The translations under genes and the position numbers were made by a program. Below the pieces are notes generated by a model, which was not told the origin of the DNA, made no database searches, and saw nothing but the letters and a program-made list of their open reading frames with translations. Positions 15,712 to 23,492 of a stretch of DNA of 64,000 bases are shown one piece after another (positions within the stretch are counted from its first letter, which is position 1; every line of letters begins with the position of its first letter). The stretch covers positions 39,393 to 103,392 of the forward strand of contig NZ_FOFF01000029.1 in assembly GCF_900110755.1 (NCBI RefSeq). The letters run 5' to 3'. This stretch comes from Streptomyces sp. yr375. GTDB lineage: Bacteria > Actinomycetota > Actinomycetes > Streptomycetales > Streptomycetaceae.

Positions 15712-17943
15712 TCAGATGACCAGGTCGGCGGCGGCTGCGGGCGGGGCCGTGCGCAGCCGTTTGACGAGCTCGTGCTCGACGAAGTGGGCGAAGGAGGCGT
15801 ACCCGCGCCAGATCCGGCGCCACTCGCGCCGCACGGCCTCGGGACCGGCGTCGCGCCGCACCCCGTCGAGGTGGCCGACGATGATCTCGGCGGACTGGCG
15901 GGCGTGTCCGGCCGACAGGTTGTCGATCGACAGGTGCGCCTCCTCGTACGCGATGTCGAAGTGGTGGGCGCGCAGTTTCTGTATCTCGTGCAGGCGCATC
16001 TGGCCGAGCCCGAACATCTCGATGCCGAGGTTGTAGCCGAGGATCTCGTTGTAGAGCGAGTCGGGGAACAGGGCCAGGCTGATCTGGTGGATGGAGAACC
16101 CGTACAGGTGGTCGGGGAGTTCATCCTGGTCCAGGAAGGCGTCCTGGCGGATGTGCGGCAGGTGGACGGACATGCTGGCCAGCACCTGGTGGATGATCGT
16201 GATGTGGTTCTTGGCGAGGTCGCCGCGGCCCATCTCGTCGGCGTAGATGGAGAAGAGCATGGTGTCGCCGTCCCGGTGGCGGCGGCCGAGGTTGCCGATC
16301 CGGTAGGCCCAGGTGCCGTCGATGAGGCTGCCGAGCGCGAACGTCTTCTGGCCGAAGACCACCTCGTCGCGGTCCGGGATCTCGGTCAGCGGCCGGTAGG
16401 GGTCGACGAGCTTGTCCCAGTAGATGCGGTCGACGCGCTCCAGCAGCGCTTCGGGGGTGTACTCGAACCAGGAGGCGTCGGTGTGCCGGCCTTCGGTCCC
16501 GTGCTCGAACAGCTCCTCGGCGGCGGCGAGTCCGGCCTCGGCGCGCTCGCGGGCGTGCGGCAGCAGGTGCGGGAAGTGCTCGATGTTGACGAGGCGGTGG
16601 AAGAACTCCCGGTCGTCCGCCGGGGCCGGCGCGGCGGGGACGGTGACGATGTCGTCCGGCGTCGAGGCGGCGAGCGCGGCGCTCCAGACGGCGGCCTGTT
16701 CGTCGCCCGCCGTGCAGGGCCGGAAGTCCAGGTCGGGTGGGTCGCCCGCGGCGATGGCGGCCGCCCAGGCGGTGAAGTCGGCCGCCTCCTGCTCGTCGAA
16801 GATGCCGAACATCGGCCCGCCGAACTTGATGGACTGCAGGAAGCGGCAACTGCCGTCGGCCGTGGGGCGCAGTTGGCGTGAGGCGCGGAACTCCCGCATG
16901 AACGCGGCGAGATCGAGCTGCTCGGGGTCGGCGAACCAGTCGGTGAGCCGTTCCTTGCCGATCCGCACGGCGCGGTGCTGGCGGCCGGCGAAGGGCGCGT
17001 GCCGGGCCACGATCGCGGCGACCCTGGCGTCCGGGGACAGCCCGTCGTGCCAGGCGGCGAGCTCGGTGAGCGCGGCGACGTGCTCGCGCTCCAGCCGCAG
17101 GACGAGCGTCACGCCGGCCAGCAGCCTGCGCCGGTCCTCGGGCCCGGTCGGCGCGTCGCGGGTGAACTCCAGGTATTCGGCGAGGGTTTCGCGCAGTTCG
17201 GTCTCCGGCAGGAACGCGTCCGCGCCGGTGAGCAGGTCGTCCACGCCGAGCGCGAGCAGCGCGTAGTGCACGCCGACGAGTTCGGGGAGGAAGGCGGCGG
17301 GCAGCCGGGACAGCGCCAGTTGGAAGCAGCCGTGCCACTCGGTGAGCGGACGGGCCCCGGCCTTGTGGAGGAAGTCGGCGGTCTCGATCTCCGGCAGGAA
17401 CACCCCGAGGTCCTCCAGGGCGCGCCGCCGCAGTCGCGGCAGCCCGCGCTGCGGGTTCCCGGCGCCGAGCAGCCGGAAGTGCTGTCCGAACAGCCGGTTG
17501 ACGACCACGGAGGGCTGGGTCGCGGGCTGGGACACGGTGTCCAGCCAGCAGCCAGTCAGCAGGGCGAGCGGCGCCCGCTGCCGCAGCACCGCCCGGCGGG
17601 TCGCGGGGACGGCGTCCCGTAACCGGCCGAGGTCCGCGGCGAGTTCGTCCCGTACCCCGCCGACCAGCGCGGCGATGTCGTCGGCGCCGATGTCGGTGTC
17701 GGCCGTATCGGCGTCGGGTTCGGGCAGGAAGGCGGCGAGGACGTGGCGGGCCAGCAGCAGCGCGGTGGCGGACTCCTGGTCGCTCAGCAGCCGGCGCAGC
17801 AGCTCGCCGGGCGGCGCGGTGCGCAGCGCGGCGGCCTCGGCGACGGCCACGGGATCGCCGGCGAAGGGGGCGCGGGGCAGGGACGTCGTCAGGTCGGGGA
17901 GCGGGAATCCGGCGGCGGTGGTCGGTCCGGCGGAGGCGGTCAT
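15712..17943 (-). CDS. Haem-oxygenase-like diiron oxygenase candidate (iron-containing redox enzyme family)
   Basis: 743 residues, much longer than single-domain HDO enzymes such as UndA, so the N-terminal 350 residues are an additional, unassigned helical region. The C-terminal third contains FSIYADEMGRGDLAKNH, LGIEMFGLGQMRLHEIQKLR and EEAHLSIDNLSAGHA, where acidic residues and histidines are spaced as in the metal-binding helices of the HDO superfamily (HxxxD with a nearby His). HDO enzymes in other pathways N-oxygenate amines or cleave C-C bonds. The substrate here is unknown. ATG 17943 overlaps the KAS III-like stop (TGATG). Codon 108 is TTA (17620-17622 on the plus strand as TAA), a bldA target. 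Confidence 0.72.
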   Translation of the reverse strand: MTASAGPTTAAGFPLPDLTTSLPRAPFAGDPVAVAEAAALRTAPPGELLRRLLSDQESATALLLARHVLAAFLPEPDADTADTDIGADDIAALVGGVRDELAADLGRLRDAVPATRRAVLRQRAPLALLTGCWLDTVSQPATQPSVVVNRLFGQHFRLLGAGNPQRGLPRLRRRALEDLGVFLPEIETADFLHKAGARPLTEWHGCFQLALSRLPAAFLPELVGVHYALLALGVDDLLTGADAFLPETELRETLAEYLEFTRDAPTGPEDRRRLLAGVTLVLRLEREHVAALTELAAWHDGLSPDARVAAIVARHAPFAGRQHRAVRIGKERLTDWFADPEQLDLAAFMREFRASRQLRPTADGSCRFLQSIKFGGPMFGIFDEQEAADFTAWAAAIAAGDPPDLDFRPCTAGDEQAAVWSAALAASTPDDIVTVPAAPAPADDREFFHRLVNIEHFPHLLPHARERAEAGLAAAEELFEHGTEGRHTDASWFEYTPEALLERVDRIYWDKLVDPYRPLTEIPDRDEVVFGQKTFALGSLIDGTWAYRIGNLGRRHRDGDTMLFSIYADEMGRGDLAKNHITIIHQVLASMSVHLPHIRQDAFLDQDELPDHLYGFSIHQISLALFPDSLYNEILGYNLGIEMFGLGQMRLHEIQKLRAHHFDIAYEEAHLSIDNLSAGHARQSAEIIVGHLDGVRRDAGPEAVRREWRRIWRGYASFAHFVEHELVKRLRTAPPAAAADLVI

Positions 17944-18908
17944 CACGGTTGCCTTTCGTCGTCGTCCGGCTTGCGGAGCAGTACGGCGGCGCGTGCCCCG
18001 GGCACGCTGGAGGCCAGCAGACAGTGGCCCCCGGCCCGCAGCCGTCCGGCGGTGTCGAGGTCGACGAGGTTGATCAGCGGGTCGGCGGCGAAGCAGTGGC
18101 CGATCCGGGTGATGTTGTCGGTGAACAACTGCTGCTGGGCGAAGCCCGCCTGGCGCTCCTTGAGCACCACGACGGGGGTGTAGAGGTTCGGGTGGACCAG
18201 GAGGTCGAGGTCGCCGGTCTTCATGCCGAGCGGGGTGAGCATCCGGTCGTTGACCTCGCGGGCGAGGTCCGGGCTGATCTCGTGGGACCAGTCGAGCGTG
18301 CCGGGGCGCTGGACGTGCGCGCCGGTGACGATCTCGTACGCGCCGCCGGTGCGCCCGTCGGCGGCCGACGTGATCAGGCAGGCCGCCGCGCCGTCGCTGA
18401 ACAGCGCGTAGCTCTCCATCCGGGTGCTCTCGTCGGTGACCCGGTCGGTCGTGACGACCAGCACCCGGCGGTGCTGCCCGGACACCACGAGGGCCTGCGC
18501 GAGCCGGATCCCGACCAGCAGGGTGGTGCAGCGGTTCAGGGTGACGCCGGTGCAGGTGGCGGCGGTCAGGCCGATGCCGGTCAGGACGGCGTCGGTGAAG
18601 CCGCCGTGGGTGCGCGGCCCGCCCGGGAAGCGGGTGGAGCACAGGACCAGCCCGTCGACGTCCTGGGGGGCGACCGCGGCGGCGGCCAGCGCGGCCCGGC
18701 CCGCCTCGGCGGCCAGGTCCTCCAGCGGCCGGTCCGTGCGGCGGACGTTGCCCCAGCCCCACAGCTCCGCCTTGGGCGCCATGGACAGCTCACGGGCCCG
18801 TTCCGCCAGGCCCTCGAGCCGCGAGTGGTGCACTTCCGTCTCGCCGAGCACGTAGGCGGCGCCGCCTAACAGGACAGGGTGGGCTGAAAGGACGGGGTGT
18901 GCCGTCAT
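17943..18908 (-). CDS. KAS III-like ketosynthase/acyltransferase
   Basis: 321 residues of thiolase fold. The candidate nucleophile is the Cys in VTLNRCTTLLVGIRLA, and the first active-site His is in LLVHPNLYTPVV. The third position, normally Asn in GN(T/S), reads IGHCFAADPLINL, so a His replaces the Asn. This departs from true decarboxylating FabH and suggests an acyl-transfer role (ester or amide formation) or altered condensation chemistry. Codon 14 is TTA (18867-18869), rare and bldA-dependent. The ATG at 18908 overlaps the stop of the lyase-family gene. Confidence 0.8.
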   Translation of the reverse strand: MTAHPVLSAHPVLLGGAAYVLGETEVHHSRLEGLAERARELSMAPKAELWGWGNVRRTDRPLEDLAAEAGRAALAAAAVAPQDVDGLVLCSTRFPGGPRTHGGFTDAVLTGIGLTAATCTGVTLNRCTTLLVGIRLAQALVVSGQHRRVLVVTTDRVTDESTRMESYALFSDGAAACLITSAADGRTGGAYEIVTGAHVQRPGTLDWSHEISPDLAREVNDRMLTPLGMKTGDLDLLVHPNLYTPVVVLKERQAGFAQQQLFTDNITRIGHCFAADPLINLVDLDTAGRLRAGGHCLLASSVPGARAAVLLRKPDDDERQP

Positions 18909-19807
18909 GCCGGGCCTCCCGCCGGGTCCGTGTCGCGCATGAGGGCGTTGGCCCGCGGGTACGGCACGGCGTCGGCCGTGTAGGCGAAGGTGCCGTGCTC
19001 GTGGACCTCCTCGGCGGCGCGCAGGAACGCGCCCAGGGCGGCCCGGGAGAGCGAGGAGCCCAGGCTGATCCGCCGTACCCCCAGCGCCCGCAGCTCGGCC
19101 ACGGACGGCCGCCCGGGGCCGCCGGCGAGGACGTTCACCGGCCGGGACACGGCGTCGAGCACCGCGCGGACGGCGTCGGTGTCCGGCAGCGAGGGGGCGA
19201 AGAGCACATCGGCGCCCGCGGCCTCGTACGCCTGGAGCCTGCGGATGGTGTCGGCGAGGTCGTGGTGGCCGTGGAAGTGGTTCTCGGCGCGGGCGGTGAG
19301 CGTGAAGGGGAAGTCCAGGGACTTGGCCGCCTCCACTGCCGCGGCGACCCGCTCGACCGCGACCTCGAAGGGCAGGATCGGGTCGTCGGGGTTGCCGGTG
19401 GAGTCCTCGATCGAGCCGCCGACCAGCCCGGCCGCGGCGGCGAGCCGGATGGTGGTCGCCACGTCGTCGGGGGTGGGGCCGAAGCCGCTCTCCAGGTCGG
19501 CGGAGACCGGCAGCGCGGTCGCCTCGACGATCGCCCGGGCGTTGGCGAGGGTCTCGTCGCGGTCCACCCCGCTCGTCCCGTCGCCGCGGCCCAGGGTGTA
19601 GGCGAGGCCCGCGCTGGTGGTGGCGAGGGCGGCGAAGCCGAGGCCGGCCAGCAGCCGCGCGGTGCCCGCGTCCCACGGGTTGGGGATGACGAACGCCTCC
19701 CGCCGTTCGTGCAGCGCCCGGAACTCGGCGCCCTTGCGGTACTGGTCGGTGGGGCCGGTGAGGTCGGTGGGGCCGGTGGAGGGTTCCGGCACGGCGTGTG
19801 ACGGCAT
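18905..19807 (-). CDS. Isocitrate lyase/PEP mutase-family enzyme
   Basis: 300 residues. The TIM-barrel signatures are FVIPNPWDAGTARLLAGLGF, VSADLESGFGPTPDDVATTI and VGGSIEDSTG, placing it with the large ICL/PEPM group that acts on C-C or C-P bonds of 2-oxo or 2-hydroxy acids. The catalytic Cys loop of true isocitrate lyase (KKCGH) is not seen, so it is not an isocitrate lyase. The first 30 residues are a repeat-derived GPTDLTGPTD tail. The start ATG at 19807 has a GGGCGG ribosome-binding site. A C2-C4 oxo-acid precursor role is possible; the substrate is unassigned. Confidence 0.78.
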   Translation of the reverse strand: MPSHAVPEPSTGPTDLTGPTDQYRKGAEFRALHERREAFVIPNPWDAGTARLLAGLGFAALATTSAGLAYTLGRGDGTSGVDRDETLANARAIVEATALPVSADLESGFGPTPDDVATTIRLAAAAGLVGGSIEDSTGNPDDPILPFEVAVERVAAAVEAAKSLDFPFTLTARAENHFHGHHDLADTIRRLQAYEAAGADVLFAPSLPDTDAVRAVLDAVSRPVNVLAGGPGRPSVAELRALGVRRISLGSSLSRAALGAFLRAAEEVHEHGTFAYTADAVPYPRANALMRDTDPAGGPA

Positions 19808-19898
19808 GGGGACCGCCCTTCTGTTCTCGTCTGTTCTCGTCAGCTCGTGGCGTCGGCCGGGAGCTCGTGGCATCGGCCGGGGCCGGGCCGACGGCGGC

Positions 19899-20693
19899 TC
19901 AGATGACCTCGACGTGCTGCCACCGCTCGCCGCCCGCGTCCCGGGCATCGGCTATCACGGACCGTACGACGGCCGTCACAGCGGTGGGGTCGGGTTCGAA
20001 GTAGAAGTGTCCGCCGTCGGCCCAGCGCAGCTCGGGCGGGCGCACGCACTCCCGCTCCCACGGCGTGAGCGCGGTGGCGTCGACATGGGGGTCGTCCCGC
20101 CCGTTGACCAGCGTCACCGGTATGTCCAGCGGTGCGCCGGGCCGGTACTCGTAACCGGCGACGACGCGGAAGTCCGCGCGCAGGGACGGCAGCAGGAGTT
20201 CGGCGAGTTCCTCGTCGGCGATCACTTCCGGAGGCAGTCCGCCGAAGAACCCTACGGCCTCTGTGAACGTCTTTCCTTCCAGCCGGGCGATGTCCACGAC
20301 CCGGCGCGTGGGCAGCAGGGACGGCGCCGAACAGCCGGAGGCGATCAGATGACGCAGATGCGAGTGGCCGCTCAGCAGCCTGGCCGCCTCGAAGGCGACC
20401 ACGGCGCCGAGGCTGTGCCCGAAGAGCACGAACGGCCGGTCGGCGGCGGCCCGCACGGCCTCGGCGGCCCCGGCCGCCAGTTCCGCCACCGAGGCGACGT
20501 GTGGTTCGCGGTGCCGGTGGCCGCGGCCCGGCGGGCAGAAGGCGGCCAGTTCGGCGTCGTCACCGAGCGCGCGCTGCCAGGGAAGGAAGGCCCGGGGGCT
20601 GCCGCCGGCGGGCGGGAAGCAGAAGACGAGGGTGCCGGGGCGGGTGTCCGGCCCGGCGAGGTCGGACGTCAGGAACGGGCTGGGAGTGGGCAA
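19899..20693 (-). CDS. Type II thioesterase
   Basis: 264 residues of alpha/beta-hydrolase fold. It has CFPPAGGSPRAFLPW near the N-terminus, the nucleophile elbow FGHSLGAVVAFE, the acid in VNGRDDPHVD and the catalytic His in WADGGHFYF. Such enzymes hydrolyse mis-primed acyl groups from carrier domains. The start is a TTG at 20693 placed 6 bases after a perfect GGAGG, which decides it over nearby alternatives. It is the first gene of the long operon, so its upstream region should hold the main promoter. Confidence 0.88.
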   Translation of the reverse strand: MPTPSPFLTSDLAGPDTRPGTLVFCFPPAGGSPRAFLPWQRALGDDAELAAFCPPGRGHRHREPHVASVAELAAGAAEAVRAAADRPFVLFGHSLGAVVAFEAARLLSGHSHLRHLIASGCSAPSLLPTRRVVDIARLEGKTFTEAVGFFGGLPPEVIADEELAELLLPSLRADFRVVAGYEYRPGAPLDIPVTLVNGRDDPHVDATALTPWERECVRPPELRWADGGHFYFEPDPTAVTAVVRSVIADARDAGGERWQHVEVI

Positions 20694-21118
20694 GAGACAC
20701 CTCCGTTGTTCACGTTCGCGAATCCCTGGTCAGCGGCCGGCGGCCGGCTTGCCGCTGTTCCAGCCGACGTCGGTGGCGAGCGGGTCGACGGGAGAGGTGA
20801 GAGAGGTATGAGGGGTGAGAAATATTCCCGGAACCAGAAAGGGCCTGAGCTGATTTTTTTTCGAAGCCGACGACGAAGAAATATCGCCCTTGATGTTACT
20901 CGGCACGGCTGGACACCTACTTTCCGTTACCTCGTCGGGTGTTCACGCCATCGGCCGGAGAGTGGTTGATGGTGGAACCTGCCCGGGTTGGCGGTCTTTC
21001 CTGTGAATCCACTTTCCTCCATCTCCGTGGCGGTGGAAAGTTCTACGATGGTTCGGGTATCGGCAATACGGAAACCTGAGGGATGGCGCCCGTGACAAAT
21101 GCAGGAAAGGGCAACGAA
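20694..21118. promoter_or_regulatory. Divergent intergenic region between the operon and its regulator
   Basis: This 425-bp, comparatively AT-rich gap separates the start of the biosynthetic operon (minus) from the regulator gene (plus), so promoters in both directions are expected. An inverted repeat ACTTTCC (21011-21017) / GGAAAGT (21035-21041) lies about 80 bp before the regulator start and could be a binding site or mRNA hairpin. A T-rich run is at about 20851-20860. I cannot assign -35/-10 boxes with confidence. Confidence 0.55.
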
Positions 21119-21958
21119 ATGGACATTCGAGGTGTGGTTGTACGTGCCGCTTCAGGGCGATTGCTGGAGCCCGGGGTGACCACCTCGGTGGACCTGGGGG
21201 ATGTCGGGGAGAAGCTGGCCGAATTATCGCGGATCATGCTTGACCAGGCTGCCCTCAGGGGCACCGAGGAAGCCTCTTCGGGCAACACCGGAATGCCCTT
21301 GAGGGTGGTCCACCTTCGGGACGTCCAAGAGATAAACGAGGCCATCGACGCCGTCCTCGAGGACGCGAAGGAGGAGATCCTCACAGCTCAGCCGGATGGC
21401 CCACGACCGGGCCCGGTACTGGAAGACGCCCTGGAATCGGTACGCGGCCGAATCACCGGCGGAGTGCGAATGCGGACGCTCTACCAACACACGGCGCGCT
21501 TTGACGAGCCGACGAAGGAATACGTCCGCAGAGTCGCCGAGTACGGGGCGGAAGTACGTACGCTGGAGGAGTTCTTCGACCGGCTCATCATCATTGACAA
21601 GAGGATCGCGTTCATTGCCGAGAACGACGAACGCACCGCGGCGGTCGCCGTGGAGGAGCCTGCCGTGGTGAGGTTTCTCTGCGATGTCTTCGAACGTTCA
21701 TGGGTTCGCGCCGAACCCTTTCCGTTCGTCCCGGTGGCCGCTACCGAGGCGGCCCGGGAAGTCATCCCGGCCATTCGGGAGTCCATCAGGCGCATGCTGA
21801 TCGAGGGCCACTCGGACAAGCACATCGCCCGGCGGCTGGGAATCAGCGAGAGGTCGCTCCAGGCGCACGTGGCGTCGATGAAGAAACAACTGAAAGCGCA
21901 CAACCGGCTGCACCTGGGCTACCTGCTGGGCCGCAACGAAGCCGAATACGTCCTGTAG
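21119..21958 (+). CDS. LuxR-type regulator with N-terminal PLD/TrmB-like sensor region
   Basis: 279 residues from the ATG at 21119, which follows AGGAAAGG at good spacing; an earlier ATG at 21083 lacks a proper site. The C-terminus is a LuxR helix-turn-helix: MLIEGHSDKHIARRLGISER followed by SLQAHVASMKKQLKAHNRL. The central part (VRMRTLYQHTARFDEPTKEY and FFDRLIIIDKRIAFIAEND) resembles the sensor half of TrmB/PLD-like LuxR regulators common in Streptomyces clusters. It diverges from the biosynthetic operon and is probably its pathway-specific activator. Codon 36 is TTA (21224-21226), so its translation should depend on bldA tRNA. Confidence 0.85.
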   Translation: MDIRGVVVRAASGRLLEPGVTTSVDLGDVGEKLAELSRIMLDQAALRGTEEASSGNTGMPLRVVHLRDVQEINEAIDAVLEDAKEEILTAQPDGPRPGPVLEDALESVRGRITGGVRMRTLYQHTARFDEPTKEYVRRVAEYGAEVRTLEEFFDRLIIIDKRIAFIAENDERTAAVAVEEPAVVRFLCDVFERSWVRAEPFPFVPVAATEAAREVIPAIRESIRRMLIEGHSDKHIARRLGISERSLQAHVASMKKQLKAHNRLHLGYLLGRNEAEYVL

Positions 21959-22100
21959 CCGAACGCCGGCGGTCACCTATGTGAAGCGTTCTGCACATAC
22001 CGAACTGCAAGCACCGATCTGCCCGCCCGACCGCCTGGAGCGGTCTGCGAGGCAGTGAACGAACTCGACCGGGTGTGGTCACCGCCTCGCAGCAGCCGAC

Positions 22101-23159
22101 TCAGTCGGACGTGGCGGAGCCGGTGGACGTGGCGGAAGGCGTGGAGTTGGCGGTGGCGGTGGCGGTGGCGGTGGCGGTGGCGGAAGGCTCGGCCGAGCGT
22201 CCGGCATCCGGCCCGCTGTCCGTTACGGGGGAATCGGACGTACCAGTGGACGTACGCGCGGGCGTGGCCGCGCGTCCCGACAGCCGCGAGACCGCGACGC
22301 CGCCCAGACACAGCGCACCGCCCACCACGGCCAGCCATGCGGGGACTTCGCCGAGAAGAACCCAGGACATCGCGACGACCAGTGCCGGTACGGCGTAGGT
22401 GGTCGCCCCCAGCTTCCCGGCGGTGGTACGGGCCAGGGCGTAAGCCCAGGTGGTGAAGGCCAAAGCGGTGGGGAACGCGCCCAGGTAGAGGATGTTCAGC
22501 GTCGCCGACAGGGGCGCCTGCGACACCTGCGACACCAACTGCCCGGCGAACGGCAGACAGACGGCCGTACCGGTGAAACAGCCGAATGCCGTCACCTGCA
22601 ACGCGGACGCGTGGCGCAGCGCCGGCTTCTGGCCGACCACACCGATGCCGTAGGTGACCGCCGCCAGCAGACACAGCAGCACTCCGCCGAGGGACGAATT
22701 CCCGCCTCCCGAGGAGGAGATGCCGACCACGATTGCTCCGGCGAACGAGATCGCCATCCCGATGAGCACCATCCGCGGAAATCCTTCCCGCAGCAGCCAC
22801 CCTCCGAGAATCGCGATCACCACGGGTCCCACATTCACGACCATCGCGGCGGTGCCGGCGTCGACCATCTGCTCGCCCCAGTTCAGCGCCACCATGTAGA
22901 GGCCGAACCAGAACACGCCGGAAATGAGAATGCCCCGCCATGCTTCACGTGGCGGAAAACCGATTCCCTTGATGAGCAGCAACGCGCCCATGATGACGGA
23001 TCCCGTCAGAAGACGCCCGAGCGCCAGCGCACCAGGACTGAAGTGATCGGCCACACCCCGGATGGAAACGAACGCAGATGCCCACAGAACAACGGTTATC
23101 GAGGCCGCCACCAGGGCACGTCGGTCGATCCGCGAGTCTTCCGAAATCGAGTGATCCAT
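22101..23159 (-). CDS. DMT-superfamily (EamA) transporter
   Basis: 352 residues from ATG 23159 (MDHSISEDSR). Ten hydrophobic segments can be read, from ALVAASITVVLWASAFVSI to LAVVGGALCLGGVAV, in two EamA repeats. The conserved start WASAF and later GAFPTALAFTTWAYAL are typical. The last 60 residues are a non-membrane tail rich in Ala, Thr and Ser containing an (AT)n run. The exporter may remove the pathway product or an amino acid; the substrate is unknown. It converges on the regulator gene, so it is probably transcribed separately. Confidence 0.85.
   Translation of the reverse strand: MDHSISEDSRIDRRALVAASITVVLWASAFVSIRGVADHFSPGALALGRLLTGSVIMGALLLIKGIGFPPREAWRGILISGVFWFGLYMVALNWGEQMVDAGTAAMVVNVGPVVIAILGGWLLREGFPRMVLIGMAISFAGAIVVGISSSGGGNSSLGGVLLCLLAAVTYGIGVVGQKPALRHASALQVTAFGCFTGTAVCLPFAGQLVSQVSQAPLSATLNILYLGAFPTALAFTTWAYALARTTAGKLGATTYAVPALVVAMSWVLLGEVPAWLAVVGGALCLGGVAVSRLSGRAATPARTSTGTSDSPVTDSGPDAGRSAEPSATATATATATANSTPSATSTGSATSD
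22141..22183. repeat. GGCGGT simple repeat in transporter 3' end
   Basis: About seven copies of the hexamer GGCGGT/GTGGCG lie in the transporter gene and encode the alternating Ala-Thr tail. The unit keeps the reading frame. Confidence 0.9.
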
Positions 23160-23492
23160 GTCGGCAACGTAGACCGGAACCCGGAACCGGACCAGAGCAG
23201 TAGACACGTTCCAGCCACCCTCAACTGTCTCGACCAGCGCCTGCCGAAGCCGAGTTGCCCAAGCCGCATCGATCCCCCGGCACGGCCCGTCACCTCCCCC
23301 ATCCGGCTCCCCGCAGGGTCGACGAGACACTCCCGCGACCGACCCCCATAGTCCGCACCTCCCGGCCACCGCCGGAGCGGGCGCGCCGACGCACCCTCCC
23401 TCCTTTCAGCCGCCGCCACCACGCGGACGACGCGTCCACGGGGCGCAGCGGGGCCCCGACAAGACGTATCCAAGGTTCACGCGAGCAAAACC
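23160..23492. other. Gene-free stretch between transporter and PKS genes
   Basis: 333 bp. It separates the start of the transporter gene from the stop of the hydrolase-malonyltransferase gene, so it should carry the transporter promoter and a terminator for the upstream operon. No clear hairpin or known motif is visible to me. Confidence 0.4.

Noticed and set aside
18905..19807. Phosphonate biosynthesis (PEP mutase)
   Set aside because: Family membership alone is not enough; no phosphonopyruvate decarboxylase or other phosphonate gene is present and a true PEP mutase motif (EDKxxxKxNS) is not seen.
22141..22183. GGCGGT repeat considered as part of a CRISPR array
   Set aside because: Uninterrupted hexamer repeats without spacers, inside a coding frame.
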